Under the pieces are notes generated by a model, which was given only the letters and a program-made list of their open reading frames with translations, ran no database searches and had not been told where the DNA came from. From contig NZ_CP139976.1 in NCBI RefSeq assembly GCF_034424625.1, forward strand, positions 2,418,001 to 2,482,000: 64,000 nt of DNA, given 5' to 3'. The stretch comes from Janthinobacterium lividum. GTDB lineage: Bacteria; Pseudomonadota; Gammaproteobacteria; Burkholderiales; Burkholderiaceae_D. Position 1 is the first letter of the stretch. Each line of letters begins with the position of its first letter. The translations under genes and the position numbers were made by a program. Shown in pieces: positions 1 through 7,163 of this stretch.

Positions 1-588
1 GAGGGCACGGAACAGATCTATTACGAAGACAAGCTGCCGGCGCCGACGGCAGACAAGGCGGCCCGTGTCGCCATCGATGACCTGATATTGGCCAGCGCAA
101 GCCAGGGCGTGCGCGCCAGCGTGTTGTGCAATACCCTGATCTACGGCCACGGCGCCTTGCCGCGCGACAGCGTGCAGTTGCCGCGCCTGCTGAAACAGGC
201 GCGCAAGAGCGGCATCGTGCGTCACGTGGGGCCGGGCCGCAACATCTGGTCCAACGTGCATATCGACGATGTCGTCAGCCTGTATTTGCTGGCGCTGGAA
301 AAGTCGCCGGCCGGCACGTTTTACTTCGTCGAGTCGGGCGAAGCAGCTTTCCATGACATGACGGCCGCCATCGCCGAGGCACTGGACCTGGGGCCCGCGC
401 AGGATTGGCCGTTGCCCGAGGCGATAGCCGAATGGGGTTACGAGATGGCTTCCTACGGCCTTGGCTCCAACAGCCGCGTGCGCGGCGAGCGGGCGCGCAA
501 GCTGCTGGGCTGGCAGCCGCAGGGCCCGTCCGTGCTGGCATGGATCGGGAACGACATGCTGCATCCGCCGCACGCCATCGCTGTTTGA
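1..588 (+). CDS. NAD-dependent epimerase/dehydratase family protein (C-terminal part)
   Basis: The reading frame is open from the first base of the window, so the gene begins upstream and about 195 C-terminal residues are visible. The segment with SNVHIDDVVSLYLLALEK followed by GTFYFVESGE is typical of the substrate-binding half of extended short-chain dehydrogenases (NAD-dependent epimerase family), where a conserved His-Asp-Asp-Val step precedes the C-terminal helices. The Rossmann motif and the Tyr-Lys catalytic pair would lie in the missing part or near the edge, so the substrate cannot be told. The gene ends in TGA and is followed by a 384-base gap. The family call is firm. A nucleotide-sugar epimerase role is only one possibility, because many such proteins act as general reductases. 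Confidence 0.75.
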   Translation, partial: EGTEQIYYEDKLPAPTADKAARVAIDDLILASASQGVRASVLCNTLIYGHGALPRDSVQLPRLLKQARKSGIVRHVGPGRNIWSNVHIDDVVSLYLLALEKSPAGTFYFVESGEAAFHDMTAAIAEALDLGPAQDWPLPEAIAEWGYEMASYGLGSNSRVRGERARKLLGWQPQGPSVLAWIGNDMLHPPHAIAV

Positions 589-972
589 TGTAGCTCAGCA
601 AAACCCCATCAGTGTGCGCTAGCGAACGGTGCTGTATGGCGATCGGGAGTATGATGGCTCTGCTTGGTTGAGACGCACTGCCGTGAAGTTGGCGGCATGT
701 TCGATCTTCCAGCAGGTCAGCCGGTCGCCTCAAGGATCGGCACCAGATTTCTGTTCGCGTTGGCGCCCTGCGCCACGCGGCTGTGCACTGCAACTCCAGG
801 TCGCGGTGTGTACTGCGAACCCCTTCAAGGCCGGCCTAGCCGGTCTTTTTTTTTGCCTGTTGTTTCCGCCGCTGCGCCATTCACCGCCACCTGTCCGCCA
901 TTCGCCGAAGCGGTGTTTTCCCATCACCGAAATCCGCGTATCTTTACGATCAACCAACTTCAAGGGGTGACC
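589..972. other. Gap without a protein gene; possible untranslated transcript ending in a terminator
   Basis: No convincing coding frame crosses this stretch. It contains a GC-rich region of roughly 200 bases (about 640-828) and then a terminator-like hairpin with a T run at 829-857. The downstream gene starts 115 bases after that hairpin. This layout fits either an independent small RNA or a long leader with an attenuator before the LiaF-like operon. I looked for the landmarks of SRP RNA and 6S RNA and found no decisive match, so no family is assigned. Confidence 0.4.
829..857 (+). terminator. Rho-independent terminator
   Basis: Arms CCGGC and GCCGG surround a CTA loop, and a run of nine T residues follows directly. 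It lies 240 bases after the epimerase stop codon and before the start of the next gene. It may therefore end a transcript lying between the two genes, or act as an attenuator. Confidence 0.7.
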
Positions 973-1356
973 GTGAAACCTGAACCAGCTTATTGCCGCC
1001 GTACCCAGCTGCTGTGGGGCGTGCTGCTGATCGCCATCGGCGCCATCATCTTGCTGGACCGGCTCGATGTGATCTATCTCCACGATTATTATTCACTATG
1101 GCATTATTGGCCGGTGATACTGGTCGTCTTCGGCTTGAACAAGCTGCTCACGCCCGTGTCCGCCAAACAGGTGCTGAGCGGTCTGTGGCTGATCTTTTTC
1201 GCCGCCTGGTGGTATGTGTCGTATGAAGAACTGTGGAACCTGAGTTTTTATAACAGCTGGCCCGCCTTGCTGATCGCCTGGGGCGTGGGTCTCGTGCTGG
1301 AGCCGCTGTTGAACAAACATTTTATTGCCTACCGGGAGTCCGAGCATGAAAAATAA
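973..1356 (+). CDS. Small LiaI/LiaF-type transmembrane protein (DUF5668-like)
   Basis: A protein of 127 residues made largely of membrane helices. Residues 13-30 (LLWGVLLIAIGAIILLDR) and the segment around VILVVFGLNKLL form the repeated helix pattern with a xxFGLxxLL motif seen in DUF5668 and LiaI/LiaF N-termini. I chose GTG at 973 because AAGGGG lies just upstream and the hydrophobic domain follows at once; longer upstream extensions would be non-conserved. Its 3' end overlaps the next gene by 11 bases, so the two are probably co-translated. The likely role is a membrane partner of the downstream kinase and regulator in envelope-stress sensing, inferred from LiaFSR-like systems. No catalytic residues are expected. 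Confidence 0.65.
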   Translation: MKPEPAYCRRTQLLWGVLLIAIGAIILLDRLDVIYLHDYYSLWHYWPVILVVFGLNKLLTPVSAKQVLSGLWLIFFAAWWYVSYEELWNLSFYNSWPALLIAWGVGLVLEPLLNKHFIAYRESEHEK

Positions 1357-2149
1357 ACCGCCGCTGCACTCGCCATCGCAGATCGTGCTGGGCGTCATCG
1401 TCATCGGCCTGGGGCTGCTGTTCCTGCTCGATAACCTCGGTTTCATCAACGTGCGCTATACCTTCCGCTTCTGGCCCACGGCGCTGATCGTGTTTGGCCT
1501 GCTGAAACTGTCGCAAAGCCGCAGCGCGAACGGCTATCTGGTGGGCGGCATGCTGGTGCTGCTGGGCGTGGCCTGGACCCTCAAGCACATGGGCATCTTC
1601 TACATGAACTGGGACTTGCTGTGGCCCTTGCTGATCATCGGCCTGGGTGTGGCCGTGGTGTCGAAGTCCCTGCCCGGCGCGCAGCAGCGCCAGCGCCGCC
1701 GGCGCTTTGCCGCGCAGCAAGACGGTACCGCCGCGCCTGACTCGTTCGGCCAGGCCAGGAATGGCGCCGTGTCGCTCGACAAGGACACGGCAGCACCCGG
1801 CGCCAGCGGGCAGGCGGACGATGACAGCATCATCGAAGTGACGGCCATCCTCGGCGGCTATGTGCGGCGCGTGTCGTCGCAGCGCTTCAAGGGCGGCGAT
1901 ATCAATGTCATCATGGCCGGCTGCGAGATCGACTTGCGTCAGGCGTCGATCGAAGGCGAAGCCGTGCTCAACGTATTTGCCCTGTGCGGCGGCGTCACCA
2001 TCAAGATTCCGCCCGACTGGAGCGTCGTGCTGCAGGGCACGCCCATCCTCGGCGGCTTCGAAGAAAAGACCATCGTGCCGCCGAACCAGGCGAAGCGCCT
2101 GTATGTGACGGGCTACGCCATCATGGGTGGCCTGGAAATCCGCAACTAG
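1346..2149 (+). CDS. LiaF-like membrane protein with C-terminal toast-rack domain
   Basis: A protein of 267 residues starting MKNKP. The first 100 residues contain three to four predicted membrane segments of DUF5668 type (IVLGVIVIGLGLLFLLDNLG; ALIVFGLLKL; LLWPLLIIGLGVAVV). A polar, low-complexity linker follows. The last 100 residues form a domain with repeated glycine turns (AILGGYVRR, PILGGFEEK, AIMGGLEIRN), which is the signature of the LiaF/YvqF C-terminal (DUF2154, cell-wall antibiotic response) family. In Firmicutes LiaF restrains a sensor kinase. Here the next two genes encode a LytS-type kinase and a LytTR regulator, so a similar sensory or inhibitory role is inferred. An upstream TTG would add seven residues without better support. 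Confidence 0.75.
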   Translation: MKNKPPLHSPSQIVLGVIVIGLGLLFLLDNLGFINVRYTFRFWPTALIVFGLLKLSQSRSANGYLVGGMLVLLGVAWTLKHMGIFYMNWDLLWPLLIIGLGVAVVSKSLPGAQQRQRRRRFAAQQDGTAAPDSFGQARNGAVSLDKDTAAPGASGQADDDSIIEVTAILGGYVRRVSSQRFKGGDINVIMAGCEIDLRQASIEGEAVLNVFALCGGVTIKIPPDWSVVLQGTPILGGFEEKTIVPPNQAKRLYVTGYAIMGGLEIRN

Positions 2150-2155
2150 GCGCGC

Positions 2156-3232
2156 ATGTCGGGGCCCCTGTCGAAGCGGCGCGGCGCCGTGGTGGTTTTC
2201 CTGGTCTGCATCGCGCTGGGCCTGGCCCTGGCCTTTATCCTGGCCAGGGTGGCCCACGCGCCTTGGCTCAATGCCGTCGTGCTGGTGGTGCCCGCCACGC
2301 TCGTGTATGCGATCGGTTCGGGCTTTTCCGCGTTTTACCTGTGCCGCGCCTACCCCTTGCATGCGCGCCATCCGCTTGCCATCGCCGGCGTGATGGGCGT
2401 GGCGGCCCTGTTCGCGGGCTTGCTGTGGGCCACCTTGCTGCAATTTTTGAACAGCGTCAGCCTGTTGCTGGAGCTGCGCTGGCTGGGCGTGAACCTGACG
2501 CAATCGCTGCTGGCCCTGTTCTTCGGCCTGGGCGTGCTGCTGTATTGCCTGGCTGCCGCCGTGCATTATCTGTTGCTGGAATTCGTGCGCGCCAGGATGG
2601 CCGAGCAGCGGGGACTGGAAGCGCAACTGACGGCGCAGGAAGCGCAATTGCGCATGCTGCGCACCCAGATCGATCCGCATTTCCTGTTCAACAGCCTGAA
2701 CTCCATCAGCGCCTTGACGTCTATCAATGCGGCGGGCGCGCGCCAGATGACGGTGCAGCTGGCCAGCTTCTTTCGCCAGAGCCTGAGCCTGGAAGCGCAC
2801 AAGCACATTACCGTGGAACAGGAACTGGTGCTGATCCGCCATTTCCTGGCCATCGAGCAAGTGCGCTTCGGCGAGCGTCTGCAAGTGGCGGAAGCCATCG
2901 ATGCCGCCGCGCTGGCGTGTTTGCTGCCCCCCATGCTGATACAGCCGCTGGTGGAAAATGCCGTCAAGCATGGTATCTGCGGCTTGACGGAGGGCGGCCT
3001 GATCGCCATCGAGGCCAGGCGCATGGGCAGCCTGTTGCAGATCGCCGTGCGCAACCCGGTTGACGCGGATCAAGGGCCAGAGCGGGGCAATGGCGTCGGC
3101 CTGGAAAATGTGCGCCAGCGCCTGGCCGGTGCGTATGGCCACGAGGCCAGCGTGCACTGGGGCCGGCGCGATGGCCATTTCGAGGTGATGATTTCCATGC
3201 CGGCGCAGACCGGCGACACGGAGGAAGCATGA
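2156..3232 (+). CDS. LytS/YehU-type sensor histidine kinase
   Basis: A protein of 358 residues. Four hydrophobic segments occupy about residues 10-145. A short coiled coil (about 147-168, rich in AEQRGLEAQLTAQEAQL) follows, and then the His_kinase box QIDPHFLFNSLNSIS with the phosphoacceptor His at about residue 175. This is the hallmark of the LytS/YehU (PF06580) class. The C-terminal ATPase part has the N-box LIQPLVENAVKHGI and a glycine box (GNGVGLENVRQRL). It starts 6 bases after the LiaF-like gene and overlaps the response-regulator gene by 4 bases. The pair should phosphorelay from this His to Asp58 of the next protein. The signal is unknown; the neighbours suggest cell-envelope state. 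Confidence 0.88.
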   Translation: MSGPLSKRRGAVVVFLVCIALGLALAFILARVAHAPWLNAVVLVVPATLVYAIGSGFSAFYLCRAYPLHARHPLAIAGVMGVAALFAGLLWATLLQFLNSVSLLLELRWLGVNLTQSLLALFFGLGVLLYCLAAAVHYLLLEFVRARMAEQRGLEAQLTAQEAQLRMLRTQIDPHFLFNSLNSISALTSINAAGARQMTVQLASFFRQSLSLEAHKHITVEQELVLIRHFLAIEQVRFGERLQVAEAIDAAALACLLPPMLIQPLVENAVKHGICGLTEGGLIAIEARRMGSLLQIAVRNPVDADQGPERGNGVGLENVRQRLAGAYGHEASVHWGRRDGHFEVMISMPAQTGDTEEA

Positions 3233-3972
3233 TGCAGGCAAGAATGCGGGTGGCCATCGTTGACGATGAGCTGCTGGCGCGCAGCGTGTTGCGCGAATAC
3301 CTGGCACGCCATGACGATATCGATATCGTGGCCGAGTGCGCCAACGGCTTCGAAGCAGTCAAGGCCATCGCGGACCTGGAACCGGAACTGGTGTTTCTCG
3401 ACATCCAGATGCCGCGCCTGGACGGTTTTGAAGTGGCGGAACTGATCGGCGCGAAGACAAAGCTGATCTTTGTCACGGCCTACGACCAGTACGCCTTGAA
3501 GGCGTTCGAATGCCACGCCTTGGACTATCTGCTGAAGCCGTTCAGCGAACAGCGCTTCGACCAGGCGCTGGCCCATGCGCGCGCCAACCGCAGCACGCCC
3601 GAGACCGTGCTGACGCTGGCGCGCGAGGCGGCCACGCGCGCCGCCCCGCTGGACCGCGTGCTGATACGCGACGGCGCCAAGGTCCACGTGATCGCCAGCG
3701 CGCGCATCGACTACATCGAGGCGCAGGATGACTACATCAGCATCCGTTCCGAAGGCAAATCCTACCTGAAAAGCCAGCGGCTGTCGGAGCTGGAAACCCA
3801 GCTCGATCCCGCCAAGTTCCTGCGCGTGCACAGGTCGTACCTGCTCAATATCGACGGTATCCGCCGCATCGAGGCGGCCACCAAGGACAGCCATGTGGCC
3901 ATCCTGCGCGACGATACGAGGATACCCGTGAGCAAGGCGGGGTATCAGAAACTCAGGTTACTGGTGGGCTAG
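3229..3972 (+). CDS. LytTR-family response regulator
   Basis: A protein of 247 residues. The receiver domain (residues about 7-120) has the acidic pair VDDE and the phosphoacceptor Asp58 in LVFLDIQMPRLDGFE, the conserved Thr in FVTAYDQYA, and Lys in YLLKPF. A LytTR DNA-binding domain occupies about residues 145-247 (YIEAQDDYISI, then FLRVHRSYLLNI). The gene overlaps the kinase gene by 4 bases, so it is the cognate regulator. ATG codons at 3229, 3232 and 3244 are all possible starts; the first is kept because of its coupling to the upstream stop codon. Targets are unknown. Regulators of this class often control envelope, polysaccharide or transporter genes. Confidence 0.9.
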   Translation: MMQARMRVAIVDDELLARSVLREYLARHDDIDIVAECANGFEAVKAIADLEPELVFLDIQMPRLDGFEVAELIGAKTKLIFVTAYDQYALKAFECHALDYLLKPFSEQRFDQALAHARANRSTPETVLTLAREAATRAAPLDRVLIRDGAKVHVIASARIDYIEAQDDYISIRSEGKSYLKSQRLSELETQLDPAKFLRVHRSYLLNIDGIRRIEAATKDSHVAILRDDTRIPVSKAGYQKLRLLVG

Positions 3973-4007
3973 CATGTTTTGTGGCGGAGATATTTAATCA
4001 TTTAAGC

Positions 4008-4017
4008 ATGATATCAT
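4008..4017. promoter_or_regulatory. Palindrome in toxin-antitoxin promoter, possible operator
   Basis: ATGATATCAT is a perfect 10-base dyad lying in the AT-rich 50-base gap just ahead of the toxin gene and its GGAGGT ribosome site. HigA-type antitoxins usually bind such dyads to repress their own operon. That function is inferred from position only. Confidence 0.35.
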
Positions 4018-4029
4018 CTGGAGGTGATT

Positions 4030-4431
4030 GTGAATGCGCCGAGGACATGGTCGATCACGTTTCACGATGATTTCGACGCGGAATTCGATGCTTTACCGAT
4101 AGATGTTCAGGATGAATTGCTGGCGAGTGCCGATGCGCTGTCGAAGCTGGGTCCGGCTGCCGGACGGCCTCATGTCGGGACGTTGAAGAATCCTGAACAC
4201 CCAAACATGAAAGAGCTGCGGTTCAAGGCCAACAACGGGGCAGAGGTGTGGCGCGCGGTCTTTGCTTTCGATACGAGGCGAGAGGCGGTCATTCTGGTTG
4301 CGGCAGCCAAGCAGGGTGTCGATGAGGCCAGGTTTTACAGGGATTTGTTATCCAAGGCCAATGCACGCTACGAGCAACACCTCAAAAAACTGGATGCGGC
4401 GAAAGCAAGGCAGGACAAAGGCAGTAGGTGA
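4030..4431 (+). CDS. RelE/HigB-type toxin (Gp49-like, PF05973)
   Basis: A protein of 133 residues from the GTG at 4030, which sits 4 bases after GGAGGT; GTG at 4024 is in frame but too close to that ribosome site. The core reads WSITFHDDFDAEFDALP, then KELRFKANNGAEVWRAVFAFD, then VILVAAAKQGVDEARFYRDLL. That order of motifs (LR.....G..R..F, then LL..F.K) is characteristic of the HigB/Gp49-like ribosome-dependent mRNA interferase family. The toxin gene precedes the antitoxin gene, the order typical of higBA. A predicted Lys/Ala-rich tail of about 25 residues follows the conserved domain. The family call is good, but activity is not proven by sequence. Confidence 0.72.
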   Translation: MNAPRTWSITFHDDFDAEFDALPIDVQDELLASADALSKLGPAAGRPHVGTLKNPEHPNMKELRFKANNGAEVWRAVFAFDTRREAVILVAAAKQGVDEARFYRDLLSKANARYEQHLKKLDAAKARQDKGSR

Positions 4432-4452
4432 TTTTAGGAACAGGAGTTTGCC

Positions 4453-4881
4453 ATGGGAAGAAATCTGAACGACGCCATCCACAGTTTGCCGGCCGAGCGG
4501 CAGGCAAAAATTGCGGCTTTGTCCCAGGAAAAGATGCAAGAAATGATAGCGCACGCCGCCACGCTGACGGATTTCCGCAAGGCAGTGGGCAAGACCCAGG
4601 CGGAGGTTGCCAGGGAACTCGGGATTCAACAGCATGCCGTTTCGCAACTGGAAAAGCGTAGCGATACCTATGTATCGACCTTGCGCCGGTTTCTGCAATC
4701 GCTGGGCATGACATTGGAACTGTCGGTCGTTGCGCAAAACGGCGTTCGTATCGAACTGCAGAATTTTCTGCGCAGCCAGGAAGTTGATGCCGATGTCGAC
4801 GACAGCGGACTTCCTGCGTCTGCGACCTCTCCAGGAAAACGGAAAGCCGGCGTGTCGCGCAAGCGGGCTGGCAATACCTGA
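4453..4881 (+). CDS. HigA/XRE-type antitoxin with helix-turn-helix
   Basis: A protein of 142 residues preceded by a GGAG ribosome site and 21 bases after the toxin gene. An XRE helix-turn-helix spans about residues 40-70 (FRKAVGKTQAEVARELGIQQ, then HAVSQLEKR). The following segment (YVSTLRRFLQSLGMTLEL) is the usual continuation of the HigA-like fold. The last 45 residues are polar and Lys/Arg-rich with no recognisable domain, which is longer than many antitoxins. It should neutralise the upstream toxin and repress the shared promoter. A free-standing regulator is less likely given the close pairing. It converges with the helicase gene, whose end lies only 5 bases away. Confidence 0.72.
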   Translation: MGRNLNDAIHSLPAERQAKIAALSQEKMQEMIAHAATLTDFRKAVGKTQAEVARELGIQQHAVSQLEKRSDTYVSTLRRFLQSLGMTLELSVVAQNGVRIELQNFLRSQEVDADVDDSGLPASATSPGKRKAGVSRKRAGNT

Positions 4882-4886
4882 AGAGA

Positions 4887-7163
4887 TTATTCACCGGCCA
4901 GTTGCACGTCCCACCACGTGGGTAGCAGCTGGCGGATTTCCGGCCGTGAAAAACGGTCGTCGATCAGGTAGACGACCCCCTTGTCCGACTGCGTGCGGAT
5001 CACCCGGCCGGCCGCCTGCACCACCTTTTGCATGCCGGGGTACAGATATGTATAGTCGTAGCCGGCGCCAAAGATGTCGCCCATGCGCTGGCGGATCTGT
5101 TCGTTGACGGGATTGATCTGCGGCAAACCGAGGGTGGCGATGAAGGCGCCGATCAGGCGCGCGCCCGGCAAGTCGATGCCTTCGCCGAAGGCGCCGCCGA
5201 GCACGGCAAAGCCGATGCCGCGCGTATCCAGGCCGAAACGGCCCAGGAATTGCGCCCGGGAAGCGTCGTCCATGCGGCGCGGCTGTTGCCAGAGTGGCAC
5301 GTCCGGGTAATGCTGGGCGAACAAGTGGGCCGTCTTTTCCATGTAGTCGAAGCTGCTGAAGAAGGCCAGGTAATTGCCCGGCGTTTCTGCGTATTGCTTC
5401 GCCATCAGCTGGGTGATGGGCAGCAGCGAGGCGGCGCGGTGCTGGTAGCGCGTGGAAATGGTGTCGGCCACGCGCACGGACAGTTGTTCCGCCTGGAACG
5501 GCGATTCCACGTCGACCCAGGCCGTGTCGGCTGGCATGCCCAGGGTGTCGCTGTAGTAATTCCACGGACTCAGGGTGGCGGAAAACAGGGCCGTGCTGTG
5601 GCTGGCCGCGAACCGCTCCTTGAGAAACGGTGCGGGAACGATATTGCGGATGCAGACGGTGGAGCCAGCAGTGGGGCCCGTATTTGTCTTGCTGACGTCG
5701 AACAGCGAATGCTCGCCAAAACTTTCCGCCAGGCGGTTGATCAGCAACACGTCGAAATAAAAGCGCTGCAAATCTTCGTCCAGCGCCGCCGCGTGGTCGG
5801 CCAGGTAGTCGCCGATGGCCGTGGCCACGCCTTGCAGGGCGCCAAAGAATTTGTCCGGCAAGGCCGCATGCACGTGGTAGTCGCCATCCTGCTCCTTCAA
5901 CAAGGCCGTCCACTGGCGCGAGAGGCGGTCCAGCGGCTTTTTCAGTCCCTCGGGCGCGAACTTGCGCAGCATTTTCAGGTTGATCTGCGCCAGCTCGGCC
6001 GAATACATGCTGCGCGCACGCGACACCATATTGTGGGCTTCGTCGACCAGCACATTGACTTTCCAGTCGTGGGCCAAAGTCATGCCGTACAGCATGGCGC
6101 TGAGGTCGAAGTAATAATTGTAGTCGCCGATGACGACGTCGCTCCAGCGCGCCAGCTCCATGCCCAGGTAGTACGGGCAAATACCCTGCTGCAAGGCGAT
6201 GGCGCGCACGGCTTCCTTGTCGAGGATCAAGCCGCTGGCCAGCGCGACCTCACGCGCCAGCGGCAAGCGGTCGTAAAAACCTTTTGCCAGCGGACATGAT
6301 TCGCCGTGACAGGCTTTGTCCGGATGTTCGCAAGCGCTGCTCTTGGCGCTCAGTTCCAGCACGCGCAGGGGCAGCAGGGGCGCGCTGTCTTTCAGGATGG
6401 CGCAGGCGTCGAGCGCCATTTGCCGCCCCGGCACCTTGGCGGCGAGAAAAAACAGTTTATCCAGGCGATGCGCGGCCGTCGCCTTCAACATGGGAAACAG
6501 GCTGCCCACCGTCTTGCCGATACCGGTCGGCGCCTGCGCCAGCAAGCCGCAGCCACGGCTGCTGGCCTTGTACATGGCCTCGGCCAGCTGGCGCTGGCCC
6601 GGGCGAAAGTCCGCATGGGGAAACGCCATGCTGGTCAGCTGCGCGTCGCGGCTGGCGCGGTGCGCCATTTCCTGCTCGGCCCAGTCGAGGAAGAGGGCGC
6701 AATGCTGTTCGAAGAACAGACGCAGCGCCTCGGCCGTGCATTCCTCGTGCATGATGGTTTCCTTCTGGCTCACGATATCGAAATACACGAGCGCCACGCG
6801 CAGCATGGGCAGGTTCAGTTGCTGGCACAGCAGATGGCCGTAGATGCGCGCCTGCGCCCAGTGCAGCTGGCGGTGGTTGGCAGGCATGGCATCCAGGTCG
6901 CCGCGGTACGTCTTGATTTCTTCCAGCTGGCGGCGCGCCGGGTCGTAGCCATCGGCGCGCCCGCGCACGTGCAGGGGGCCGAAGTGGCCGGACAGGCTGA
7001 TTTCGCGCTGGTAATCGTCGTCGCGCCGGCTCGTCACGGTGGCGTGGCCGGCCATGCCTTCCTGCGCCGTGGGCGAGGGTGTGAAACGCAAGTCCAGGTC
7101 GCCCACCTTGGCGGTGAATTCGCACAGGGCGCGCACGGCGATCGTGTACCTCCTGGCGCTCAT
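4887..7163 (-). CDS. Nuclease-helicase fusion: N-terminal PD-(D/E)XK domain plus XPD/DinG-type DNA helicase
   Basis: A protein of 758 residues starting MSARRY, its ATG overlapping the stop of the upstream nuclease gene (ATGA). Residues 1-160 carry a RecB/Cas4-like nuclease signature: GRADGYD (Asp71), LEEIKTYRG (Glu82, Lys84) and a downstream Q...W..Q...Y helix (Gln99 to Tyr108). The helicase part has Walker A APTGIGKT (211-218), a DEAH box (374-377), and four cysteines (278, 285, 290, 329) spaced like the iron-sulfur cluster of XPD/DinG helicases. Motif VI lies near the C-terminus (QAAGRVIRTQSD). It should unwind branched or damaged DNA with 5'-3' polarity, as family members do. With the VRR-NUC partner and the LexA box upstream of the operon, a DNA-damage repair role is inferred. 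Longer upstream starts would run into the nuclease gene and are not supported. Confidence 0.85.
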   Translation of the reverse strand: MSARRYTIAVRALCEFTAKVGDLDLRFTPSPTAQEGMAGHATVTSRRDDDYQREISLSGHFGPLHVRGRADGYDPARRQLEEIKTYRGDLDAMPANHRQLHWAQARIYGHLLCQQLNLPMLRVALVYFDIVSQKETIMHEECTAEALRLFFEQHCALFLDWAEQEMAHRASRDAQLTSMAFPHADFRPGQRQLAEAMYKASSRGCGLLAQAPTGIGKTVGSLFPMLKATAAHRLDKLFFLAAKVPGRQMALDACAILKDSAPLLPLRVLELSAKSSACEHPDKACHGESCPLAKGFYDRLPLAREVALASGLILDKEAVRAIALQQGICPYYLGMELARWSDVVIGDYNYYFDLSAMLYGMTLAHDWKVNVLVDEAHNMVSRARSMYSAELAQINLKMLRKFAPEGLKKPLDRLSRQWTALLKEQDGDYHVHAALPDKFFGALQGVATAIGDYLADHAAALDEDLQRFYFDVLLINRLAESFGEHSLFDVSKTNTGPTAGSTVCIRNIVPAPFLKERFAASHSTALFSATLSPWNYYSDTLGMPADTAWVDVESPFQAEQLSVRVADTISTRYQHRAASLLPITQLMAKQYAETPGNYLAFFSSFDYMEKTAHLFAQHYPDVPLWQQPRRMDDASRAQFLGRFGLDTRGIGFAVLGGAFGEGIDLPGARLIGAFIATLGLPQINPVNEQIRQRMGDIFGAGYDYTYLYPGMQKVVQAAGRVIRTQSDKGVVYLIDDRFSRPEIRQLLPTWWDVQLAGE

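Noticed and set aside
640..850. 6S RNA or SRP RNA in the gap before the LiaF-like operon
   Set aside because: The conserved SRP loop (GGAAGCAGCC) is absent, and no clear 6S-type long rod with closing ends could be paired by eye. Kept only as an unassigned candidate.
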